Positions 1-4,952 of a stretch of DNA of 6,464 nucleotides are shown one piece after another; positions within the stretch are counted from its first letter, which is position 1, and every line of letters begins with the position of its first letter. The notes under the pieces were generated by a model. The model was not told where the DNA came from, did no database searches, and was given only the letters and a program-made list of their open reading frames with translations. The stretch covers positions 1 to 6,464 of the forward strand of contig JAHWKH010000151.1 in NCBI GenBank assembly GCA_019347995.1, given 5' to 3'. The translations under genes and the position numbers were made by a program. This DNA comes from Gemmatimonadota bacterium. Lineage in GTDB: Bacteria > Gemmatimonadota > Gemmatimonadetes > Longimicrobiales > UBA6960.

Positions 1-514
1 ACGCCCGCCGGGCGTCAGCGCGGGCACCCGTGCGCGGACCGCCGCTGGCCGGGTCGGGCAGGAAGAACAGCACCAGGCAGCACGACACGACGCCGTAGGC
101 CTCGGCCTCGACGTCCGGCGTCGAGGCGTCGCTGACGCGCACCTCGACCTGGGGCAGGTCGCGGGCGTCCTGCGCGAGCAGCTCCACCATGCGCGGTGCC
201 AGGTCGATCCCCAGGGCGCGACCGGTCGGCCCCGTCGCACGTGCCAGCGGCAGCAGCGCGGCCTCTCGGCCGCAGCCGAGGTCGAGGACGCGCTCTCCTA
301 CCTTCGGATCGAGCAGGCCAATCACCGCGTCGCCGACCTCCGCCAGCTGGCGGTCCACGAAGCTCATCGATTTTGCGGCATGGCGGACCCGCTCGAGAAC
401 GACCTCGAGCTCCGCCTTCTCCTCCTTCACTTCACCGAGGAGCTCCTGGAGGGCGGGGGGGAGCTCGTCGGGAGAGGGCCGGGAGCTCTTCCAGCTACCG
501 AATAGGCCGGCCAT
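1..514 (-). CDS. Class I SAM-dependent methyltransferase, 5' part only, with apparent frameshift
   Basis: The protein probably transfers a methyl group from S-adenosylmethionine to an unidentified substrate in the cytoplasm. The start ATG is at 514-512, with an AGGA Shine-Dalgarno (523-526) 8 nt upstream. Residues 15-45 are a charged helical stretch. Residues 76-84 (VLDLGCGRE) are motif I of the Rossmann fold, LGIDLAP (101-107) holds the acidic residue after strand 2, VSDA (127-130) is the next acidic position, and residues 140-155 (YGVVSCCLVLFFLPDP) form the strand 4 region. Two things are odd. The third glycine of the usual GxGxG is replaced (GCGRE). After residue 157 the reading frame loses similarity, while the -1 frame gives AVRARVPALTPGGR, the expected 'PGGR' strand 5 region. 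One extra base near 40-46 would explain this, either as a real frameshift or as a sequence error. The gene runs off the window, so its 3' half is unseen. The fold assignment is firm; the substrate is unknown. Confidence 0.78.
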   Translation of the reverse strand, partial: MAGLFGSWKSSRPSPDELPPALQELLGEVKEEKAELEVVLERVRHAAKSMSFVDRQLAEVGDAVIGLLDPKVGERVLDLGCGREAALLPLARATGPTGRALGIDLAPRMVELLAQDARDLPQVEVRVSDASTPDVEAEAYGVVSCCLVLFFLPDPASGGPRTGARADARRA

Positions 515-522
515 GGGGTGCG

Positions 523-526
523 TCCT
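523..526 (-). promoter_or_regulatory. Shine-Dalgarno of the methyltransferase gene
   Basis: The minus strand reads AGGA 8 nt before the ATG at 514. This supports that start and is one of only two recognisable ribosome-binding sites in the window. Confidence 0.5.
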
Positions 527-601
527 GAGGAGGGGGAGGAGCGGGCGGGGATAGCCTCGTTCCCAAGGTCGGGGGCGAATATGCGGGCGTCAATGCCTGG
601 C

Positions 602-626
602 GTTTCCGTGGCGGCCGCCGGGAAAC
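602..626. repeat. 25-nt inverted repeat in the barrel-methyltransferase spacer
   Basis: GTTTCC at 602-607 pairs with GGAAAC at 621-626, around a central palindrome GGCGGCCGCC (610-619). It could fold as an interrupted hairpin in the minus-strand transcript or act as a dyad protein-binding site upstream of the methyltransferase start. No T-tract follows. The remainder of the 515-682 spacer contains a TTGACG box on the minus strand (588-593) that resembles a -35 element, but I see no convincing -10 at the right distance. Confidence 0.4.
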
Positions 627-639
627 TGAACGTCGTCGA

Positions 640-674
640 CGCCCCGCGCGGTCCGCCCGGGAAGGAGCGGGGCG
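640..674 (-). terminator. Candidate terminator hairpin after the barrel gene
   Basis: CGCCCCGC and GCGGGGCG (667-674 and 640-647) form a perfect 8-bp all-G/C stem with a 19-nt loop, beginning 8 nt after the barrel protein stop codon. No run of T follows on the minus strand, so if it ends transcription it is not a classical intrinsic terminator. It may instead protect the mRNA 3' end. Confidence 0.4.
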
Positions 675-682
675 ATCGCAGC

Positions 683-2875
683 TCAGAACTCGGCCACCAG
701 GCTCCACACGAAGCGCCACTCTCCCCCCGTGTCGAGGGGCCGGGCGAAGCCGAGGCTCACGCCGCCCCCGAAGAGCCGCAGCCGCAGGTCCAGCGTCGAG
801 CGGAAGCCGCCACTCGTCACGGCCCCGATGCGCTCCAGGACGACCCGGGCGTCGTCGGACGCGTCCGTCCACCCGGATCGCACGATGACGGTCGGCGCCG
901 GGGCGACGGCCGGCAGGAGGAAGGCACCACCCCCGAGGGGCCTCCGCAGGATCGGCAGCGTGTATCCGACGGCCGCCTGGCCCACCAGGGCCCGGTCGCC
1001 GGCGAACGCCCGTGCGGCGTAGCCGGGAAGCCCGCTGTAGCGGCCAAGCTCGAAGAGCCGCTGGGGCGGCGGATCCGCCGAGAAGACCACGCCGCCGTCG
1101 AGGCGGCCGTCGATCGAGACGCGGCCGAGGACCCGACCCATGCGCAGGCCCCCCTCGAGGCGCGCCCAGTCCAGTTCTCCGGTGGCCGCCTCCCCGTGGA
1201 GGCGCAGCGAGGCGCCCGTGCCCACGCCGAACCCGGTGGCTCCCCCGTGCCTTTCCAGGGTGACGCGGCCGATCCAGTAGTCGCCCTCGGCGACGGCGGC
1301 CGCGAGAGCCGGGTCGGCCGGGTCGGACGCCGTGTCCGCGGGAGGCGCCCCGAGGACCGCGAGCGAGCCTGCGCTGCGGTCCGCTCCACGCGCGACCTCC
1401 AGCCGCCACACCCCCACCGGCCCCGGCAGGCGCGCCACGAGTCCGAGCGTGCGGTGATCGTGGAACACCTGTTCGTCGCCCGCCACCACCGGCGCGACGC
1501 CGGGCTCGCGGCCGTAGGCGCCACCGAAATCATCCATGCTCACGATCTGACGCTCGGCGCGCAGGGCCCACTCCCGGCCGCCGCCCGGAACCCAGGAGAT
1601 CTCCGCGCCGCCGCGGGCGGTGCTCTCGGCCCACGCCCATCCGCCGTGCCCCCGCACCCGTACGTCGTCGGGAAGCGGGCCGCCCTCCAGGACTCCCCCG
1701 ACCCCCGTGAAGAGGCCCTCGGCGGGATTGTAGCGCACCAGCTGCGACAGGTGGCGGAGCCCGAAGCGCAGCCGGGGTCCCGCTCCCGGAACCGCCCGGG
1801 CCGGCTCCAGGTCCCGGAAGTCGTGGACGCCCACGGACCCGGAGAGGGTGCCGATGGCGGTGGACCAGCCCTCGAAGCCCTCGCCCTCGAACACGTCGCC
1901 CACCTCGAGCAGCCCCCCCGCGGGCACGTCGGCGGGCAGGGTGACCGGGGGATCGGGATTGGGCTCGGGGAAGCGGAAGCGGGAGACGACGCGGAGGGCC
2001 ATCCGGGTATCGGTGAGCCTGGACACCGCCTGCACCTCGATGCGCTGGTGGCGGGGCAGCCAGAAGCGTCCGTCGTACTCGGCGCTTTCGAAGTCCACGA
2101 AGGTGGCCCCCGTGAAGGCGGCGCCCAGCAGACGCTCGTCGAGGGAGGGATCGGGGTCGCTGGCGATCATCCTCCCCCGCATCCGCACGATCTGATGGCG
2201 GGTGGCGTCGATGTCCAGGTATCCCTCGAAGAGGAGGGTCGGGCGATCCGGCGAGGCCACCGGCCGCACCTCCACCCGCACGAGCGGGATCGTCCGGTCG
2301 GGCAGGCGCAGGACCAGGACGGTGTCGCCCCCGTCGAAGCGGTAGAAGCGCTCCCGCTCCGGCCCCAGGGGATGGGCCGCCCGCCTCCGGAGCACGCGCC
2401 CGTCGTCCGTGACCGTGGGAGCGCTCCAGCGCACGAGGTCGATGCTCTCGCCGTAGAGGGTGGGAACGACCCACGGCACCTGGAACATCCCCAGCAGCGA
2501 GGGCACGAGCCCCAGGGTGCGCGAGCGGTAGCCCACCACCCGCTGGACCGGAGGCCGGTCCGAGCGCCAGGCGAGCTCGCTGGCCACCTGCTCGACCTGC
2601 AGGACCACCTCGCGCCCGTCGGACTCTCCCTGGACCAGGGCGATCTCGCTCTCCACCCCCGACCTGTAGCTCTCGAGCAGCTCCGGAAGGACCCGATTGG
2701 CCTCCGCCGCACGGGCGACGAAATCCCGCAGGGACGGGCTCGCGTAGCGGGAGGGTCCCGCCCGGGCCGCGCGCAGCTCCTCGATGGACATCGTGTCGGC
2801 CTGACCCGCTACGGGAGCGGGTAATGCGAGAACGGCCAGGGCGACGGCCATCGGGAGACGCGGGAGGGAGGTCAT
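683..2875 (-). CDS. Outer-membrane beta-barrel protein, DUF5686/Omp85-like (730 aa)
   Basis: This is a predicted outer-membrane protein of unknown cargo. Residues 1-25 are a signal peptide: arginine at 6, hydrophobic core LPMAVALAVLALPAP, and probable cleavage near PVAGQA. Residues 26-240 form a periplasmic part that includes 'WVVPTLYGESIDL' and a beta segment 'LFEGYLDIDATRHQIVRM' similar to the DUF5686 N-terminal region. Residues 380-393 (VRYNPAEGLFTGVG) match a segment typical of DUF5686-like barrels. From about 340 onward the chain alternates polar and hydrophobic residues as barrel strands do. Residues 612-627 (RYSGLPGYAARAFAGD) recall the RGY region of Omp85-type barrels. The last residue is Phe (SLVAEF), the usual barrel C-terminal signal. 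The start was taken at ATG 2875. An alternative GTG at 2902 has GGAAGG 5 nt upstream and would add nine residues. The gene lies 41 bp after the HTTM gene and is probably co-transcribed with it. The outer-membrane call is strong; the family name is tentative. Confidence 0.85.
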   Translation of the reverse strand: MTSLPRLPMAVALAVLALPAPVAGQADTMSIEELRAARAGPSRYASPSLRDFVARAAEANRVLPELLESYRSGVESEIALVQGESDGREVVLQVEQVASELAWRSDRPPVQRVVGYRSRTLGLVPSLLGMFQVPWVVPTLYGESIDLVRWSAPTVTDDGRVLRRRAAHPLGPERERFYRFDGGDTVLVLRLPDRTIPLVRVEVRPVASPDRPTLLFEGYLDIDATRHQIVRMRGRMIASDPDPSLDERLLGAAFTGATFVDFESAEYDGRFWLPRHQRIEVQAVSRLTDTRMALRVVSRFRFPEPNPDPPVTLPADVPAGGLLEVGDVFEGEGFEGWSTAIGTLSGSVGVHDFRDLEPARAVPGAGPRLRFGLRHLSQLVRYNPAEGLFTGVGGVLEGGPLPDDVRVRGHGGWAWAESTARGGAEISWVPGGGREWALRAERQIVSMDDFGGAYGREPGVAPVVAGDEQVFHDHRTLGLVARLPGPVGVWRLEVARGADRSAGSLAVLGAPPADTASDPADPALAAAVAEGDYWIGRVTLERHGGATGFGVGTGASLRLHGEAATGELDWARLEGGLRMGRVLGRVSIDGRLDGGVVFSADPPPQRLFELGRYSGLPGYAARAFAGDRALVGQAAVGYTLPILRRPLGGGAFLLPAVAPAPTVIVRSGWTDASDDARVVLERIGAVTSGGFRSTLDLRLRLFGGGVSLGFARPLDTGGEWRFVWSLVAEF

Positions 2876-2916
2876 CGCTGCCGCTGCTGGCAAGGTCCGC
2901 ACCACACCCTTCCAGC

Positions 2917-4479
2917 CTAGGGAGCGGCCGGCGGCGGTTCCCCGGGCGGAGGCGGCAGCTCGATCAAGCCCTGGACCAGGCGTGCCTGGAGCCCCCTCCA
3001 CCCCTCCGGCACCGGCACGCCCCCCTCCTCCTCGCTCACCGCCCCCGGCTCGACGCACTCGAACTCGGCCAACCGGAGCCGCCGGTCGCGCGGGCGGAAC
3101 AGGCTCCCCCACGCGATGGGCCGCACGGTCGATACGATCTCGACACCGGTCCCGGGCTCCTCCACGTGCTTGCAGAACCACGACGCCTGACGCCGGACGA
3201 TGGCGAGCCGGAGGCGAAAGCGCTGGTGCTCCGGAAGGGCGAGCCAGCGGACGTCGTGGGCGTACCCGCGCAGCAGCATGGCGCGGAAGCCGTCGGGCCA
3301 GGCCCGGGCCGGGACGGGCCGGAGGTCCCCCCCCGGGGCCCTGACCTCCACGGTCGTGTCCACGTGGTAGGCCACCCGATCGATCCAGTTGAAGAGGCGG
3401 TAGTCCTGCCCCACCCCCACGCTCCAGAGCACCGCGTGCGCCGGCAGGTTGAGGGCTCCGAACACCGGGACGTGCCGCGCGGTGGCCAGCATGATCAGGC
3501 CGAGGAAGACCACCGCGATGCGCTCGGTGCGGCGCCAGGGGAGACGCCGCGGAGGCTGTTCGCCGGAGGCCCCGTCCAGGGCGCGGCCCAGCCGCTCGGC
3601 CACCTCCTCGCCCAGGAACAGCACCAGCGTACAGGTGAGGCCCACGATCGCCCAGGTGATGCCCAGCGTCACCATGATGAAGAGGTTGAACGCGGCGAAG
3701 GCGAGGGCGCCGGCATGGCGCAGCGGGTGGCCCCGGCGCAGGAACATGGGGAGGGCCAGCACCGGCTCCACCGCCAGCACCACGTAATCCATGATCCTCA
3801 GGAAGGGCAGGTGGCGAGGACCCCACAGGTCGGCGAGGCGCGCCACCTCCACCTTCATGGCGGCGTAGAGCCCGAGCCCCTCCCTCCACAGGACGCTGTC
3901 CAGCTTCCATACGCCGGCCATGAAGTAGATCCAGGCGACGTTCACCAGGAGGCAGCGGACCGCGACCCCCGAGACCCGCGCCGAAGCCCAGCGGCGGCGG
4001 ACCTCCGGACCCTGCCTCCACCCGGCCACGGTGAGGGTGCGGCCGGTGGGAAGGAGGAGCATCCAGAAGAACAGGAGATGCACCACGGCGTCGTCCAGGT
4101 ACATGACGACGAAGTTCCAGCGGTAGGCCGAGGCGGCGACCACCAGCGCCACCGCCGCCGCCCAGCGGACGCGCCAGCCGGCCGCGATGGCCAGCGTCGC
4201 GCCCAGCCCCAGCAGGTACGCGCCCGCAAGCACCCACCACGGCGTTCCGGCCTGGAAGAGCCCGACACGGGTGAACCAGTAGATGTCCTGGGTGACGGAT
4301 CGGTCGATGAGCCCCCAGGGATGGCTGATCGTCGGGAACTCCACCAGCAGCCGGACGAACCAGGTCGCGCCCAGGAGGCCGACCAGGATCCGGAAGAGGT
4401 CCACCGCCAGCGCCGGGTAGTCGCGTCCCAGCCAGTCGGCCGCGGGCTCGACGAGCTGACGACGGAGCGTTCCGACCAT
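2917..4479 (-). CDS. HTTM-domain (vitamin K-dependent gamma-carboxylase-like) integral membrane protein (520 aa)
   Basis: This is an inner-membrane protein with about eight hydrophobic segments: roughly 24-47, 79-101, 104-120, 130-146, 172-190, 230-246, 254-290 (probably two) and 321-338. A non-membrane tail of about 180 residues follows and ends in a proline-rich stretch (LPPPPGEPPP). The features that suggest the HTTM family are the N-terminal 'YWFTRVGLF' (67-75) and 'IYFMAGVWKLDSVLWREG' (184-201). From memory, the latter resembles the 'YFIAGVKKLDADWVEG' segment of human gamma-glutamyl carboxylase, which would put K192 at the position of its proposed catalytic Lys218. Bacterial members have mostly unknown reactions, so carboxylation is not claimed. 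The start is the first in-frame ATG after the tRNA; no Shine-Dalgarno is visible. The gene starts 25 bp after tRNA-Val, and the barrel gene follows 41 bp downstream. The family call is good; the function is unknown. Confidence 0.82.
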   Translation of the reverse strand: MVGTLRRQLVEPAADWLGRDYPALAVDLFRILVGLLGATWFVRLLVEFPTISHPWGLIDRSVTQDIYWFTRVGLFQAGTPWWVLAGAYLLGLGATLAIAAGWRVRWAAAVALVVAASAYRWNFVVMYLDDAVVHLLFFWMLLLPTGRTLTVAGWRQGPEVRRRWASARVSGVAVRCLLVNVAWIYFMAGVWKLDSVLWREGLGLYAAMKVEVARLADLWGPRHLPFLRIMDYVVLAVEPVLALPMFLRRGHPLRHAGALAFAAFNLFIMVTLGITWAIVGLTCTLVLFLGEEVAERLGRALDGASGEQPPRRLPWRRTERIAVVFLGLIMLATARHVPVFGALNLPAHAVLWSVGVGQDYRLFNWIDRVAYHVDTTVEVRAPGGDLRPVPARAWPDGFRAMLLRGYAHDVRWLALPEHQRFRLRLAIVRRQASWFCKHVEEPGTGVEIVSTVRPIAWGSLFRPRDRRLRLAEFECVEPGAVSEEEGGVPVPEGWRGLQARLVQGLIELPPPPGEPPPAAP

Positions 4480-4504
4480 GGGTGGGCCAGGCGGCGGGAA
4501 GGGA

Positions 4505-4579
4505 TGGGCGCTGAGGGACTCGAACCCCCGACCTCCTGCTTGTAAGGCAGGCGCTCTAACCAGGCTGAGCTAAGCGCCC
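4505..4579 (-). tRNA. tRNA-Val (anticodon UAC)
   Basis: The full cloverleaf can be drawn on the minus strand. It has a 7-bp acceptor stem (GGGCGCT/AGCGCCC), D stem GCTC/GAGC with a 10-nt loop containing GG, and anticodon stem CCTGC/GCAGG around loop CTTACAA. The anticodon UAC lies at 4544-4542. The variable loop is 5 nt, and the T stem GGGGG/CCCTC (one G-U pair) encloses TTCGAGT. The discriminator is A. The next bases are TCC, so CCA is not encoded and must be added after transcription. Total length is 75 nt. The gene lies 31 bp after a small membrane-protein gene and 25 bp before the HTTM gene, all on one strand. I see no dedicated promoter in the 31-bp gap. Confidence 0.97.
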
Positions 4580-4586
4580 CGAGAGG

Positions 4587-4606
4587 CGGCCGGCGTAGGC
4601 CGGCCG
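4587..4606 (-). terminator. Hairpin between the small membrane-protein gene and tRNA-Val
   Basis: CGGCCGGC and GCCGGCCG form a perfect 8-bp stem closed by a 4-nt CTAC loop. It begins 4 nt after the stop codon of the 74-residue protein and ends 7 nt before the tRNA 5' end. No T-run follows (CCTCTCG). It may be a weak terminator, or a structure that separates the mRNA from the tRNA precursor during processing. The structure is plain in the sequence; the role is inferred. Confidence 0.45.
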
Positions 4607-4610
4607 GGGG

Positions 4611-4835
4611 CTACAGGATGATCGCCAGGGGCAGCAGGACCACGTATCCCAGGACCAGCAGGAGGGGCGCGGCCGTCACGGACCCCTGTGCGAGGAGCCA
4701 GTATGCCAGAGCGAGGACCACGAGCCCGGCGGCCGCCAGCGCCCCGTTCACCGCGGTGAAGCGAAGGGCCTGGGGCCCGCCCGCGCTGCGCGCCGGTGGC
4801 GCTTTCTTCGTCGCCCTGCGGTTCTTCCTGGCCAT
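4611..4835 (-). CDS. Small two-helix membrane protein, possibly DUF3098-like (74 aa)
   Basis: This is a small inner-membrane protein of unknown function. It has a basic N-terminal tail (MARKNRRATKK, residues 1-11), which predicts a cytoplasmic N terminus. Two hydrophobic helices follow, at about 31-49 and 54-74, joined by the short turn AQGSVTA. The chain ends within the second helix (LPLAIIL), so both termini would face the cytoplasm. The size, the 'F..VN..L' start of helix 1 and the 'APLLLVLGY' start of helix 2 resemble DUF3098 proteins of Bacteroidota and Gemmatimonadota. This is recalled, not searched. The ATG at 4835 was chosen over an in-frame ATG at 4901 because the longer form would begin inside a strong hairpin and because the basic tail fits a natural N terminus. 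No Shine-Dalgarno precedes it; a promoter-like pair sits immediately upstream. tRNA-Val follows after 31 bp. Confidence 0.75.
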   Translation of the reverse strand: MARKNRRATKKAPPARSAGGPQALRFTAVNGALAAAGLVVLALAYWLLAQGSVTAAPLLLVLGYVVLLPLAIIL

Positions 4836-4842
4836 GGCGGCA

Positions 4843-4871
4843 AGCCTAGCGTATGCCCTCCCGGCGATCAA
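4843..4871 (-). promoter_or_regulatory. Candidate sigma70-type promoter giving a leaderless mRNA
   Basis: The minus strand carries TTGATC (4871-4866; 4 of 6 match to TTGACA), a 17-bp spacer, and TAGGCT (4848-4843; TA...T as in TATAAT). The start codon of the 74-residue protein lies 7 nt after the -10 box, so transcription would begin at about 4836-4835, on or next to the A of the ATG. This fits the absence of a Shine-Dalgarno. It may drive the small protein, tRNA-Val, HTTM and barrel genes together. Confidence 0.45.
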
Positions 4872-4886
4872 GCACCGCGGACGCAC

Positions 4887-4924
4887 CCGCGGCCCGGCCA
4901 CCTGGGGGGGCAGCCGGGCCGCGG
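4887..4924 (-). terminator. Strong G/C hairpin after the NtrC-family gene
   Basis: Arms CCGCGGCCCGGC and GCCGGGCCGCGG (4924-4913 and 4898-4887 on the minus strand) form 12 perfect pairs. In minus-strand RNA the stem continues with U-G, G-U, C-G and C-G to a 6-nt CCCCCA loop, giving 16 pairs. The plus-strand RNA would have C-A and A-C mismatches at the wobble positions, so the structure favours the minus transcript. It lies 28 nt after the regulator stop codon. No U-tract follows, so it is a non-canonical terminator or a 3'-end stabiliser. Confidence 0.6.
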
Positions 4925-4952
4925 CGCCGATCCCGGCGTGGGCGAGCCGACT

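Noticed and set aside
515..682. Promoter for the methyltransferase based on the TTGACG box at 588-593
   Set aside because: No acceptable -10 element at 16-18 bp spacing; kept only as a remark in the spacer annotation.
518..2824. 768-codon open frame on the plus strand
   Set aside because: Antisense shadow of the barrel gene. The sequence is rich in G, A, R, P, H, E and Q without any domain, typical of the reverse complement of a G/C-rich gene.
2876..4240. Open frame that would fuse about 455 residues to the N terminus of the barrel protein on the minus strand
   Set aside because: It reads the HTTM gene in the wrong frame (low-complexity G/A/R/P sequence with no domains). The true barrel protein begins with a clear signal peptide near 2875.
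2824..4545. 573-codon open frame on the plus strand, overlapping the previous one at its stop
   Set aside because: Antisense shadow of the HTTM gene. Its C terminus, EGLEPPTSCL, is the peptide obtained by translating across the antisense of a tRNA gene, a well-known false protein signature.
4836..4901. Longer version of the 74-residue protein starting at ATG 4901
   Set aside because: The extra 22 residues would be encoded partly by the 4887-4924 hairpin and the promoter-like boxes, and they lack resemblance to a membrane-protein N terminus. The MARKNRR start is more natural.
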